Shown: positions 22,717-35,648, counted from the first letter of the stretch. The stretch is 64,000 nt of DNA from Petrosia ficiformis (GCA_947044365.1 OX345636.1:11427809-11491808), one strand, 5' to 3'. Program-made: numbers and translations. The notes: generated by a model from the letters alone, not told the origin.

Positions 22717-22917
22717 CTAATTCATTAACTATCACTTGTAAGTCACTAGATACACTGATGTTTCTATTATATAATTCTCTTCCTTCATATAAACTAACAG
22801 ACACAATATAATGTGTGATATTACCATTAGCTTCTTTCTGTGGTACTGCTGACCAAGTGATTCTCACAGCAGTTGTATTCAATACTGTTATATCAATTGC
22901 TGACACTGTTCCCGGTA
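22717..22917 (-). CDS. Copy B exon 22: first part of a split FN3 domain
   Basis: This 201-base phase 1-1 exon contains 'VRITWSAVPQKEANGN' and 'HYIVSVSLYEG'. It is completed by exon 23, so one FN3 domain is interrupted by an intron, unlike its neighbours. Confidence 0.78.
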
Positions 22918-22966
22918 CTAATAGGAAAGTAGTAATAATAACCACAAGTATTAATTGTGTACTCAC

Positions 22967-23251
22967 CATCAGATTTTGTTCTTCCAGACACATATACAGG
23001 TGGTCCATATCCAGCCTCAGTACCAGCTGATAAAGATGCACTGTATCTTTGATAAGGTTTAAAATCTCCAACAGTATAGTGATTTTGTACACTATTAATA
23101 ATATATATTACAGTAGTACCAGTATTAATATTATCAACAGTTAGATTATATTGAGTGATGATCCCATTTGGAACTGATGGAGGTAACCAGTGAAATGTAA
23201 TGTTAAATATTGATGGAGTGGAGAGGAAGGTTTCAGGAGCATCATCAGGTA
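22967..23251 (-). CDS. Copy B exon 21: FN3 domain
   Basis: This is a 285-base phase 1-1 exon with 'FHWLPPSVPNG' and 'YSASLSAGTEAGYG'. Confidence 0.8.
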
Positions 23252-23367
23252 CTATATAAAGATATTGATAATATTACACAAATCATATCAAATTTGGACA
23301 AAGAAGGTAGATTAATGATTGCATGTTATCCATAATTATTTAAATATCACATCACTGTTGTACTTAC

Positions 23368-23670
23368 TGTCTTGTGCAGTTGTAAATACACACATAGTAG
23401 GAGGTCCTGTCCCAACTTGATTAATGGCAGCTAATAAACAACTATATGATGTGAATGGTATTAATACTGGAATGGTATAATTGGTATCTGGATTGTCTTG
23501 TGTACTGTTCACATCTGATACTTGGATATCAGAACCATCCATCTGACATTGTAGGTAGTAGCTTGATATATCTCCATTCTGTAAGTCTCTTTCTGGTTCA
23601 GTCCAGTCCAAGGTAACAGTACGTGGAAGGAAAGTTGTATTTGTACAATGTATAGGTGAACCAACAGGCA
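23368..23670 (-). CDS. Copy B exon 20: FN3 domain
   Basis: This is a 303-base phase 1-1 exon with 'VTLDWTEPE' and 'YSCLLAAINQVG'. Confidence 0.8.
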
Positions 23671-23729
23671 CTACAAATGAGAATAGAAGAGATGATTAGA
23701 TTAACAGAAATGTTTCCAGTATCTCTTAC

Positions 23730-24038
23730 ATGCTGGTAATGTAGTGAATTCCATCACTTCAGTGGTAACATTTCCTATACAGTTAGTAGACACCACAGTG
23801 AATTCATATGTGTTAGCCTCCTCTAGTCCTGATGGTGTTATACTATATGATGCATTAATTACAGTAATGTCATCAAGTCCCATAACTGATGTACTACTAC
23901 TTAATACATTCTGTAGCTCCAGTCCAATATACTGTATTTCAGGTGTATAAGCAATGGCTGGTATAGTAAAGGTAATAGTTGCTGTAGTTTGCGTTACTGT
24001 GGTCACGACATTCCCAGGAATATAAGGAGATCTTGCAG
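23730..24038 (-). CDS. Copy B exon 19: FN3 domain
   Basis: This is a 309-base phase 1-1 exon with 'ATITFTIPAI' and 'YEFTVVSTNCIG'. It is three codons shorter than copy A. Confidence 0.8.
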
Positions 24039-24151
24039 CTATGAAAAAGTGATGCATGTGGAAACTGAAATTAGTGTAATAAAATAACGACTGCTATATT
24101 TGTTAATGTATAGTGTGATGTTATAAATGCATGCTCAACTGAGTTACTTAC

Positions 24152-24487
24152 CTCTGACGACAATAACACTTTCTTCAGATAGTTGGATATTTGATGATTC
24201 TGGTATTATATTTCTAGAAATACAAGTATAGTTACCAGTATCACTGGATGTTGCAGTTGTAAAGTTGAGTGTATTAACTATGTGAGTACCATTAGTTATT
24301 ATTTTGCTGTTATCTGTACGCTTTACTTCATTGCGTAACCAGATAACTTCAAGTTCAGGAATCACAATTTCAGGCTTGCTGGCTATACAAGTTAATGAGA
24401 GTTTGCTAAATGAAAAAGACTCCGGACAAGTGGTCTCCAAACTGATGAAAATATCTGGTATAGCTATGAAATTGCCAATTTCTGGAT
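24152..24487 (-). CDS. Copy B exon 18: Ig domain
   Basis: This is a 336-base phase 1-1 exon with 'LSLTCIASK', 'VIWLRNEV' and 'GNYTCISRN'. A decayed relative of this exon lies in the spacer at 19843-20117. Confidence 0.83.
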
Positions 24488-25183
24488 CTAGAAACAAAAG
24501 AAGTGAAACTGTATTCTCAAATAAATGATAAATGATAATTCAGTCGAAATTAGTTTTGTTTGTGAAATGTCAATCTATTGCTTCATTATTGAGTAAAATA
24601 CTGTATTAAACCTTTGTTATTAACTACGTACACTGCAAAAACAGCAGTGATAATTTCAACCTTGTAGGATAGATAATTAACACATACATGTAAGATTCGG
24701 TCTATAATGTGGTAGATGTGACTCAAGTAATTTCACTATTACAATTATATATAAAGTATATACATGTATGTAATAGTAAAGAATAATTATATAATTTTAT
24801 GTAATTTTCAATGCCATTACAAGGCTACAAATGTAGTGTGATGGACAAAATGTAATTTACATAAACATTATTGACCTCAAAAGTGTTTTTCAGTTTGAAA
24901 TGCTAGGAACATATGTTTTATTATATTATTCTCCTTCCTGATTTTGTATGTACATGAGATGTCAATCTACTGCTTCTTTATGAGTTGTACAGTTAACCTT
25001 GTGGCTTAACTATACATTATAGTAGCTATATACAAATATGAAGGTACTACAACCTACGAACACAACATACTAAATTCCACATACAAGATTCATTACTAGA
25101 TTAGTTTTTCTATAATATACCTTACTTTAGTTAGTCTACTATAATTTGTAATATAATAACTATTATATAGTACATATACTCAC

Positions 25184-25540
25184 TTATAACAGCGAAGGTA
25201 GTGGTATCATCAACATTTTCAGCATCAAACACATACAAGTAATCAGAATTACTCTTGACTGACACATCACATGTATAAACACCAGAATCTATTATACTAC
25301 TAAGAGTACTGAACTCAATACGAGATTGATACCCATTTTAACTAGTAGAATAAGGATCAATAATCATTATTCTAGAGTTTGGTAGTAATACTGTATTATC
25401 ACGAGTCCATGTTGATGTCACATTAAATGGTGTGTCTACATTAACATCAATAGTAATGTCACAATATATTGTCAAAGTGCTACCAGCAAGAAGACTGTTA
25501 TACTCTTGAGTGTGAGTTACAACCACTGAAGGAACTGGAA
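25184..25540 (-). pseudogene. Copy B exon 17: Ig domain with premature stop
   Basis: The 357-base exon aligns without gaps to copy A 14626-14982. The codon after 'DPYSTS' is TAA (25338-25340) where copy A has TTA. Both splice sites are good, and the donor is a better match than in copy A. The exon is phase 1-1. Confidence 0.87.
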
Positions 25541-26186
25541 CTAGAAGGAAAAAATAGAAAGAAATTTAATATCTTGCTAGTCTAAAAATAATTGAGCAAA
25601 TTTTGGACACTGCTTTGGGGGTATAGGAGATGTTTTACCGCCTTTCTTCATAAATATTAAACTTTCAAAGAGATTAGATAAATAATTTCTTCACTCACTT
25701 CATTCAGAATTATTATCTAATATTTGATAAACAGCCACCATGAAGGGTCTTACCTGACCAGCCCCATTACTTACTCATGTTATTAATAGTCTGGCATTTT
25801 GATTATGAGGTAACTATCATATTGTTTATTTGAAAATGACTTCAACATTAAAAAAAGGGATGGTGGAGAATAATAATTATGTTTAAACATTTTGATAGGT
25901 TTTCAATACAGACCTAAGACAGCCAATACCTTAATTGACTCTCCTAAGTTGATCTGTTTTTTAATATTGCTTTTTTTGTTTTTAGTGGCATTGTGGTAAA
26001 TACGGACTAGCCTTAGAGTAATGAGTAGTTAGTAAATCCACTTTACAGTACTGGATTAGTAAATCAGCATCCCAGTACTGAGTGGTGGAGCCTGTTCTTC
26101 ATAGTTATGTGTGGTGTAAAGGACCTGGTCTTTTTCATGACATTTGTCAAATTGAATACTTCTTAACTATTAATTTATATACTCAC

Positions 26187-26507
26187 TTCGTAGCTTGAGC
26201 CCTTCAACAGAGCTATTTGTCGCAGAGACATTAATCTCACTAATAGTAACGGTAGCTTCACAAATATACTTCCCAGCATCAGAAGTATCCAAGAATTCAA
26301 ACTCAAGAAAAAGCTGGTTTTCATAATGTGTTGGATAGATACTAATATTGTTTTCTTCACTAATAAAACTGACAGCTTCTTTCTTCCATTCAATCTCAGG
26401 TGAAACTATTAATCTATCCACAACAGTGACTGTACAAGTAATATTGTAAGGTTCACCAGGTACATCAATACCTGTCAGTGTTATTATAACATCAGGGTTA
26501 GGAAGAT
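26187..26507 (-). CDS. Copy B exon 16: Ig domain
   Basis: This is a 321-base phase 1-1 exon with 'YNITCTVTV', 'IEWKKEAV' and 'GKYICEATV'. It is intact in A, B and C. Confidence 0.83.
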
Positions 26508-26693
26508 CTATAGCGGGATATATATAGAGATATGACAATAAACATTCCTAATTTACTACAAAATGTTTCATTTTCATCAAACATGCAGTTTATAATCAGG
26601 TACATGTGTTTTATATTTACAAAAACCTGACAAAGAAAACTGATCAGAATTTATGTATTTTTGGATGTTTCATTATAAAGTAACTATACTTAC

Positions 26694-27025
26694 CTTCTAC
26701 TACAACATCAGCTGATGCATCCATTCTTACATTTCAGTAGTATTAGCAGTCACTAGTACAGTACACTTGTATTCTCCATTATCATAAACAGCACTAAGAG
26801 GATAGAAATCAAGAGTAGCTGCGTAATGATTAGTATCAGTCTGTATAAGGGATTCTGTAATGGTAGGTTCAGTGATATTCATCATGTTTCTTGTCCAATG
26901 GAAAGTGACTATTATTGGAATGTCTACTAGATTATCCAATGTGATGTTACAAGTTAGTTTGAGTGGGGTACCAGCATAAAGTGTATCAACATAATTTTGG
27001 GTTATGTCAACTATGAATGGAGGGA
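26694..27025 (-). pseudogene. Copy B exon 15: Ig domain, acceptor lost and 13-base deletion
   Basis: Copy A has the acceptor 'tctcacag' before the exon; copy B reads 'tctcacaa', so the AG is gone. Inside, 13 bases are missing near 26735 (after 'ANTTE'), shifting the frame; the exon is 332 bases against 345 in A. Without an acceptor the exon is likely skipped, which would relax constraint on its coding sequence. That order of events is inference. Confidence 0.85.
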
Positions 27026-27871
27026 TTGTGAGAGAACGGAGAAATAATTATAATTATGAGATTGATAGAGTTATCAGAATGTGACCAAAAGGAATGATAT
27101 GGAGACGCAACTTTGCGATCATTCACATTTAGCAACAGTACTGCTGCCTATCGCTTTTAATCAACTGAATTCTTAATTATGCACTTCAGAAAAGGCATGT
27201 GGTTTCAGTGCTCATTTTAAAACTAAGTGGTTGCACATACCATAGTCTCATTCCCTTACAGCTATGCCACGTGTTGATAGGTAATCTAGTTGCTTGAGGC
27301 AAATTTCTAGACACTGAGCCTGGAATCCTGGTTTAGCAAGCAAATATCAGAATGGCGTTAACACATAATTATACATGTATAGTAGTGTATCACTTCCCCA
27401 TGACTTGGGATCCTAGTTCAGAAAAAGTATCTTTGATGTATTATGACATTTGATGATAGAGACATCTGCTATATAGTTGTGCCAACACATTTTCCAACAA
27501 TATAGTGGGTGAAGTCTCACATGTTTGAATAATTAGAAAACCTAAATGCTTGTACATATAATTACACAAATACAACTTAAATAGATATGGGAAACTTGCC
27601 TCTGCTTTCCCCCTACAGTATATATGCCACCCGTTAAAGAAAAAGATGAAGAAATATAAGTGTTAAAGCATTGAAAGAAGTTTGCTAAAAACATTAATGT
27701 TGTATATGGAACAATATGAACAACAATGACCATATTATACCTATAGTCATCATTGTACATGTCTTAATCTCACCCTGTCAAAAACATAACAAATAAAAAT
27801 AATTTAATGGACAGAGGCAGAAAAATAAAGAAGAGGAGGTGGGAGAGAGGTTAACAAAAGGGATAACGTAC

Positions 27872-28204
27872 AATCCACTATTAATTCGTATTCCTGAGAA
27901 TCAGAGTCAGTATCATAAGTCAATGATATATTGTAATCAGCTATACATATATACACTCCTCTGTGTTCAAATAGAACTGGATCAAGTATCACAGTTACAT
28001 TAGTAACTGATCCATCTATCACTGTGATTGTAGCTATATTAAGCTCATCCAGGTCACCCATACTGACATCATCCATTTTCATCCATGTTACATTAGGTTT
28101 TTCAACTAGTCCTTCAACTACTTTAACACTACATGTCATGTTGAAACTCTGGCCAACGTGAGTATAACCACTAGTTGAGATATTCAATTCAAGAGGAGGT
28201 ATTT
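27872..28204 (-). CDS. Copy B exon 14: Ig domain
   Basis: This is a 333-base phase 1-1 exon with 'FNMTCSVKV', 'VTWMKMDD' and 'GVYICIADY'. It ends at a GTACGT donor. The donor choice is supported by copy C, where the same position is a cleaner GTAAGT. The exon is identical in translation to copy A. Confidence 0.8.
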
Positions 28205-28294
28205 CTAGAAAAGGAGAGAGAGTTCTGTATTAGGACTACTTTTATTATTAATATTAATATTATTATTATTATTATTGCTAATTGGCTGTATTAC

Positions 28295-28663
28295 CTTCTA
28301 CAGAGATATTCTTAGTGATGTTATTGACTCCATTCAATATCAAGTTATCAGTAGATGATATAGTCATCTGACAAAGGTATTCTCCCTGATCATGAAATGG
28401 TCCTTCATCACCATTATCAACAGGATAAAATATTAGAACACTTTCAAATGTTTGGCTGCTAATTACCTCTGGTGGTAACACTGTCACATGCATATCATTA
28501 GCACTAGTGATAATCTCATTAGTAGGATTAATCCAAGAAACCATAGCAGAGACAAGTGTGTTCACAACACTGGGTACTGCAGCAGTACAAGTGATGTTGA
28601 GAGGTATACTTTCATATATAGGATCATTAGGAGATAAAACTATTGACATGTTAGGAGAGGATA
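28295..28663 (-). CDS. Copy B exon 13: Ig domain
   Basis: This is a 369-base phase 1-1 exon with 'LNITCTAAV', 'VSWINPTN' and 'GEYLCQMTI'. Its translation is identical to copy A. Copy C has a stop at the Trp codon of this exon. Confidence 0.82.
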
Positions 28664-28728
28664 CTGCATGTTTGGATGAGAAGATACATGTACATGAAAA
28701 TAATACAAATTATAGATAAAGGACTCAC

Positions 28729-29064
28729 TTCTAACCACGAGCTTTTTATTATTATGAACAACTACAATAAGACCTTCAAATACCACTATACAGAAGTAGT
28801 TTGTAGCATCAGATGTTTTCACTGTATTTAGTGTGATATCTCTTGAGAATACATTTCCATTCCTCGTTACTGATGATTCGGTAGCATCTGAGTTATCATC
28901 AGCAACTCTCATATTCCCAGCTAAATTATAACTAATAGTAAATGCAGATGGTACATGTACTAGTCTCTCTGGTACTGTGGCTGTACATGTGAAATTGAAC
29001 TCATCACCAGCAGTAGGTTTTGAGGGAAAGTCAATATTTATCATCACATTATCATCGGTGAAAT
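28729..29064 (-). CDS. Copy B exon 12: Ig domain
   Basis: This is a 336-base phase 1-1 exon with 'FNFTCTATV' and 'TNYFCIVVF'. Its translation is identical to copy A. Confidence 0.82.
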
Positions 29065-29610
29065 CTGAATAGGACAGCAAAGCATTAATGAATGGATTAA
29101 TATTTAAAAATTCAATGGAATAGCTTCATGGCATTTTATAACACCATGCAGCTGCAATCCTATGATACTCGTAGGCAGGAGTGACTCTAGCATTATCATT
29201 TGTTGTAAGGAAGATATGCATCATCATGTGAGCATTGGGCAATTAATAAGCATGGTGTTTATGGGCCTATATATGTTTTAATAAGAAAGAAGTAACTATA
29301 ATATCGACAAAGTTAGTTCAGACACAAAATAGAAACAGTTATATAGATGGTGTTTTATATTTATTAGAATTTATTGGAATTATAATTATATAATTTATAT
29401 ATAGCTATTTAATAATTAAAGTTATAAATATAATTATAAATTATATATAAGTATACTATATAATACGGTTGTGTTCTCTATATAGGGATGTTATTTTTCC
29501 AAAAGACAAAACCTTTGTTGATATTTGTTGATTCTCCTACTTTGTGCCTTATAATCATCTTGCCCTCTGGCAGTTTCAGTGATTATGATCCTGATAATGC
29601 ACTTGGGCAG

Positions 29611-29611
<1 letters not shown>

Positions 29612-29704
<93 letters not shown>

Positions 29705-29756
29705 TATATATAATATATATATATATATGTAATAATATAATATAATATATATATAT
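29612..29756. repeat. Long (TA)n microsatellite, copy B
   Basis: About 145 bases of TA repeat with few interruptions in the intron after E11 of copy B. In copy A this position holds the two hairpin repeats flanked by TA tracts. Confidence 0.9.
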
Positions 29757-29785
29757 ATAAAATATTAGTTTCAGTATATACTTAC

Positions 29786-30142
29786 CTTCCACATTGAGTC
29801 TGATGTCACTGTCTCTATTACTTCCAGTGATATAAACAGATAAAGAAGATGGTTGTATATTCACAGAACAAGAGTAAGTAGCTCCATTATCACTGGTCAT
29901 TAGTTCTTCAATACGTATTGTACTAATATACTGATCTGACATCAATGAGATTTGATGAATGGAAAAAGCAGATGAGTTCATAAGAGGAGATCCTCCATTA
30001 CGAGACCATTCTATACTAACATTCACATCAGTGTCCACAGCATCATTGATAGTAACAGTACACACTAGATCAATATATGTACCCTCTACTAGTGTACCAA
30101 CATCAGGTGGATTAGTTGTAACAGTAACATATGGAGTAGGTA
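29786..30142 (-). CDS. Copy B exon 11: Ig domain
   Basis: This is a 357-base phase 1-1 exon with 'IDLVCTVTI', 'IEWSRNGG' and 'ATYSCSVNI'. It is intact here; copy A has an in-frame TAG. The next intron contains a long (TA)n tract. Confidence 0.83.
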
Positions 30143-31223
30143 CTATAAGAATGAAATAATAGATGAGTTTGACATTATATGTACTTGTGACAGTCATGAA
30201 AAAGTATTCCATACAGGAGTTTTTTTTTCATATCTATATAGTACTATGCCATTATTAATAATTTATTTACAAAATGTTGACTGGTTACAAAATTGCTGAA
30301 CAGCAATTCTCAGGATGCCATTGGTAGGGACAGATACAAAGGCAGTAAAAAGGAGGAGTAAATAATGTGTGTGTTGGATGCAAACTTTAGTTCCTTAATT
30401 ATTCATGTGTGCAGTGTTTGAAATAATTTTTGAAAATGTCCAACAGAAACATCTGGACAAAACAATATTTCACGAACATTTGTGAATTTTGTCCAGAAAA
30501 AGAAGTCTCACAAACCAGCATTGTACCTATTTATGGCTTATGATGATATAGACATAACCCACTAGACCATTACTAATCTTGACTAATAATTAACCTTGCT
30601 GTGAGGTTACTGTTCTTATTATAATGTTATAGATGCTTATTACCATGTTGTAATAATTCATTGGAGATTTTTTATTGAGCCTTATTAACACTTTTATTAA
30701 TGAAGAAAGATTCTACCATGTTAATAAGGTTCACTAAAAGATTTCCAATGAATTTTTCTTATTTTGTTGCATTTTTCTCATAAATAATCTGACAATTTAT
30801 ACAAGAAATGTAAAACGGAAATGGTTAATTGCTGAACACTATTTTGAGCACTGTGAAATTTACATATACCTAATTAAATTCAAAAATGTGTTTGTTTGAT
30901 GAGATGTCTCTAAAATAACAGTTATTATATTGGTAAACACTTTAAAGGTGTTCAATCAGTAGGTATGAATCATGCTTAAGAGTGTATATGTACCCTATAG
31001 ATTATTAGATTATTTTTACAAGCTAATGACATAGTGAATAAAGGACACAAAATAAGGTGATTAAATAGATATGAAAGGAAAAGCGAGGGGAGGAGATACT
31101 GAGTTGTTCCATAAGTAGGAATGGGAGGAACCAAGTTGATATTTGTAACATCTTGGGAAGGGAGAGCAGGTGCCCCAGGTTCCCTTCTGGTTCCTACGCC
31201 TATAAAACACAATGCACACTCAC

Positions 31224-31538
31224 TTGTTGTATTCACAGAAAATGATTCATAGAATACATCTTGATAGTCAATAGTAGTCTGTGTAATATCTACAGAGCAT
31301 ATATATCTACCAGAATCAGAAGTCATAAGAGGAGTGAAGTATACAGTGATGATAGCATCTCCTGAGGATTCTTCATATGAGAGTACATGATAACTTCCAT
31401 CTGTTATCCTCAAGAAGGTAATATTGAGTTGTATATTTAATAGATCAATTACAATGTCTACTGAACACACTAGCGTATAGTTATCACTGATATTATTACT
31501 ACCAATAGCTGTAATAATAATTACTGGATCAGGAATAC
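31224..31538 (-). CDS. Copy B exon 10: Ig domain
   Basis: This is a 315-base phase 1-1 exon with 'YTLVCSVDI' and 'GRYICSVDI'. It is intact here; copy A carries an 8-base deletion. Confidence 0.82.
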
Positions 31539-31830
31539 CTAAATTTAGAAACAGGAGGAAATTATATGGTTGACAATTAAGAAGCATAATGGACAGAATA
31601 AGAATAATGTTGAATTATAGTGTGCATACACAGCAATGCATTTATTAAATTAGGCTGTATGAGCTACAATCATTCACTACAGGACAAGGCAGATCATCAT
31701 AATGTAGAATAATAAATGCAATCGATATTGAAATAAGGAATAGACGAGTTCTGTTGTTAGCCATTTCTTTATCCATCACCTCAATAAATATTATCAAAAA
31801 TATTCACAAGTTATGTTGTAAAATACATAC

Positions 31831-32199
31831 CTTGTACTGTAAGTGTATATGATACATCGTTATTGGTACCAATGATATAGGGTTCCATATCTACATCAAA
31901 TCCAGACCCTATTGGACTGATGGTTCCTGTACAGGTATAATCACCAGTATCAGTACTGTTCAATGGAGAGAATGCTATTGTTGAAGTATAACTATTTCCA
32001 TTAACTTGAAGTTCACTCTGATCAACTTGTTCACTACTAACATACAATACAAGTCCATCTTTCATCCATTGTACAGTGATATTAGGTGATGATGGAGAAT
32101 AAGAGGCAAGTGTGACATTACATGTTAGAGATCGTTCAGTACCACGTACAAATATATTACTCACATCATCATCGGTGATAATAACAGTAGGTGTTGGAA
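31831..32199 (-). CDS. Copy B exon 9: Ig domain (deleted in copy A)
   Basis: This is a 369-base phase 1-1 exon with 'RSLTCNVTL', 'VQWMKDGL' and 'GDYTCTGTI'. Copy A lost 524 bases here, covering most of the exon and its donor. The exon is symmetric, so its loss would be tolerated by the frame if splicing bypassed the remnant. Confidence 0.85.
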
Positions 32200-32603
32200 C
32201 TATGTATAAACAAGTGAGAAATATTATAATAGATTATGTTTCTACAATATAAAATATAATGTTGTATAAACAGCGACTCATGAAATATTATTATATAATC
32301 ATGTATATATGTATATATTTTTTTGCACGTGTGTATAATTTGTATGTATGTAATATCTATGTATATATCTATTACTGGATTAGCTGCTCTATAAAAGTAT
32401 AATTAATTATGAAAGTTTCACAAATAGCTTCTCACACTATTAGTTAATGAGCCAAATGATTATTCTGCGTGAATGATTTAGCTCATTTACTAATTGCTTA
32501 ATGATGTAAATCATTGTTCATGGCTGATTAATTAACTACCTTATAATTATTACACTTTTAGTAAATAATGCATATAAATAATTATTCCTTATCTAACATA
32601 TAT

Positions 32604-32692
32604 GAATGTGTATGTATGTATGTATGTAATGTATGTATGTATGTAATGTATGTATATATGTATGCATGTATGTGTATATATATATGCATGTA
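32604..32692. repeat. (TGTA)n tetranucleotide repeat
   Basis: Mirror of the 2927-3027 tract in copy B. Confidence 0.85.
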
Positions 32693-32787
32693 TGTGTCTA
32701 ACATTATGGATACTATATATGCATCTGATAATGCTTTAATAATTACAAGTCTAGTCAATACTATAGTCTGTAATTTATCAAACTCAC

Positions 32788-33096
32788 TTTGTACATTAAC
32801 AGTTTGTGAAGCTTCATTGAATCCATAAAACATGAACTCCTGTATAGTGAGATTAGCTGTACATGTATACACTCCAGCATGATCATAATCTAATGGACTG
32901 AATTGTAATATCAGTCGTGAGTCTAGTCCATTCTCTTCTAATGTTAGTTTGATACCAGATTCTTCAATAACCTTAGTGTCATTATACATCCATGCGATGT
33001 TTGGTACTCCTGTTACAACACTGACTTCACAAGTTAGAGTGTACATGTTACCAGCAGTATTAGAACCAGTTATAATAATAGATACATCAGGATCAC
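32788..33096 (-). CDS. Copy B exon 8: Ig domain
   Basis: This is a 309-base phase 1-1 exon with 'YTLTCEVSV', 'IAWMYND' and 'GVYTCTANL'. It is intact in both arms and followed by an intron rich in TACA-type repeats. Confidence 0.82.
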
Positions 33097-33576
33097 CTGT
33101 AGTGAAATACAAATTAATAATTCACAAGGATTATAGAGGGCAGCTGTAGTGTTAAAAATAATTTATCTGTTGTTCTGTCAAAGCTTAGATGATTGTTTGG
33201 TTCCAACTAACACCTGTATACACTTCCTAACTAATTAAAATGAGATAAAAGATAAACGAATTATAACAAGATAATTTATTATAATAATTATTAGTTTATC
33301 TTATTATAATATTTATAAACCAATTATTATAATACGATTTATGAAAAAATCATCCTCTAGTATACTATATTTAACAATGCTTAGAACCTATACCGAATCA
33401 TGAGAGCTGTTGAATTCATAATTAAATTTTACCAAAGGTGCATAATTGCATAATATCGAAATTCTTCACAATTCTAGACTTATTACTAACTAGCTATTAT
33501 TTTAATTAAACCAGTAAATCATCCAAACTTGACCTCAAGTGGCTTATGTTTAATTAAAACATAAATTGAAACTTAC

Positions 33577-33882
33577 CAAGTATTGAAAATTCATATGTTT
33601 CATTTCCAACAATCTGTTGAGGGACATCAGGTATTGTGATTATAGCAGCACATGTATATAATCCTTCATGTGACTCCTGAACAGGATTGATATTGAGAGT
33701 TAGAGAACCATCTGAATTATTGGTGATCACGACATTATTATTCAGTGAGACATTATATATCCAGAAAAGGTTGATATTTGGTGATAAATTATCTTCGATT
33801 GTAGCATTACAAATTATTGAAAATGATTCACCAATAACAGGAACTCCCTCATGTGTAATAGTAAATATAGGTACTGGCAGAA
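33577..33882 (-). CDS. Copy B exon 7: Ig domain
   Basis: This is a 306-base phase 1-1 exon with 'SIICNATI', 'NLFWIYNV' and 'GLYTCAAII'. It is intact in A and B. Confidence 0.82.
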
Positions 33883-34006
33883 CTATGTAATAAAAACATT
33901 AAAAAATATCATTGATATTATAATGATGACAACAGTTATTGTCAATATGTAAATAGACAGAAAAAAATTTAAATAACAAACATCCACATAAATAATATCT
34001 AGGCGT

Positions 34007-34017
34007 ATGTGTGTGTG

Positions 34018-34061
<44 letters not shown>

Positions 34062-34067
34062 TGTGTG

Positions 34068-34100
<33 letters not shown>

Positions 34101-34105
34101 TGTGT
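34007..34105. repeat. (GT)n microsatellite
   Basis: Mirror of the 1529-1620 tract in the copy B intron, with different interruptions. Confidence 0.9.
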
Positions 34106-34239
34106 TATTACTTATAAACTAACAAAAACAAGCAGATATAAATTATAATAATTATATATACAGCCAAATCTACACGCATAATTATTAAAAGATAAAGAAT
34201 GATATACAATAGCACACACAAACACATAGTATTACACAC

Positions 34240-34634
34240 CTTCTACTAGTACAGTAATATTATCTGATGTAGTAGTTCCAGGTATAATATATGATGACTG
34301 ATTAAATACATCATTAAACCAACCTGTACTATACAATAATATTGTGTTTCATTATCCATCAATGTCAAATCTATAATGACAAGATTACTATAGTGAGTAT
34401 AATCTTCTTCATCGATTCCAAATTGTAACTCATCACCAGCTATGCCCTCTTGTATATCATATTTTTCATCATCAGTCACTAATCCCTGTGGTCCCCACCA
34501 TATGAAGATTATATTTGGTGGTAAGTCAATAGAAGTCATGTTAACAGCACAGACGATTGAGGAGATACCACTTAAAAATGTACGACCAAATTGTGTACCA
34601 GGAGTCACAACTGAAATTACATTTGGAGGAGGTA
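34240..34634 (-). pseudogene. Copy B exon 6: Ig domain with 1-base deletion
   Basis: The exon is 395 bases against 396 in copy A. One base is missing within the 'caggttggt' stretch at about 34318-34321, which shifts the frame after 'IVQVG'. Splice sites remain. The symmetric flanks mean that exon skipping would restore the frame downstream. Confidence 0.85.
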
Positions 34635-34893
34635 CTGAAAGTATAAAAAGGAAGAAATTAAGGAAGTTTCAGATTATATAATAGATAAAAGAGAAGATCA
34701 AATGACAAGAATTGCAAGTATAAGAGGTAGATAAGAAGATGAGGGATGAGAGAGCGAATTGTTCCAAGTTCTCCTACTCAATATTTTGCCATGATATTTC
34801 AATATAATATATTACACATAGTTAGTGTTGTGAAGTGTAATTGCTGTTAATAATAACAATAGTAATCACATGACATAATGAAGAGGGACTTAC

Positions 34894-35196
34894 TCTCAAT
34901 AGTTAGAGTATAATGTCTTTCACTCATAGCAGAATCACCAAGAGTATCATTTATTATAGCACTACATGTATATACACCAGCACTAAACACCTGAACTTCA
35001 TTGATCACAAGATCTAATGACAACATTATATCATCCATTGGATCCATTCTATCAATTGTGTTGATAGGATTAAAGTATTGATCAGTCCACACTACGTGGT
35101 ATGCTGTTACTTCAATTGCGATATTCACCATACATGAGACTACAATGTGTGAACCAATTAGGAGTGTACTTGAGGGAGGAACTTCAATTGAAACAG
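34894..35196 (-). CDS. Copy B exon 5: Ig domain
   Basis: This is a 303-base phase 1-1 exon with 'VSCMVNIAIEV', 'VVWTDQYF' and 'GVYTCSAII'. It is intact in both A and B. Confidence 0.82.
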
Positions 35197-35316
35197 CTGA
35201 GAAAAAAAACTAAAATTAATGATGAATATTGATTATTGATTCCTTCATTATTGAACAATTTAATTTAAATCCACTAGAAATGTCATGAATCATACATCAA
35301 GGAATTAAATAATTAC

Positions 35317-35586
35317 CTTGTTTTAAATTAATATTCTTACTATGACTACTAGGTAAATCTCCTCCATATGCTACTACAGACACTGGATAACTTGATTCAG
35401 GATCAAGAGTAGAGAATGTGATCAGTGTATCTTTAACCTCTATACTCTCTCTGGTACCATTAGGTAGATCATAGAACAATTCATAACCTAATACAACAGG
35501 ATCATTGCTAACAGGAGGAGACAATGATACAATGCCTTGATAAAGACCAATTCTCATTGCTGTTAGGTTAGTAGGAGTGTCAGTTA
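35317..35586 (-). CDS. Copy B exon 4: FN3 domain
   Basis: This is a 270-base phase 1-1 exon. It opens with 'DTPTNLTAMRIG' and ends with 'YPVSVVAYGG', an FN3 pattern. The usual Trp of strand B reads Leu here ('GIVSLSPP') but Trp in copy A ('GIVSWSPP'). Confidence 0.78.
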
Positions 35587-35648
35587 CTATGGAAATGAAG
35601 ACAATCATATCTAAACTTAAACTCATGCATGGGCACTAAGAGACATAC

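Larger units (their letters stand above)
20637..35632. repeat. Right arm of giant inverted duplication
   Basis: This is the reverse complement of 1-19650 apart from the insertions and deletions listed for the left arm. It carries receptor copy B on the minus strand and lacks the left-arm transposons, so it probably shows the layout before those insertions. It has about 150 bases near 24760-24930 without a left-arm counterpart. Homology to the window's left edge ends at 35632 only because the window ends there. Copy B continues to its signal peptide exon at 36615. Confidence 0.95.
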
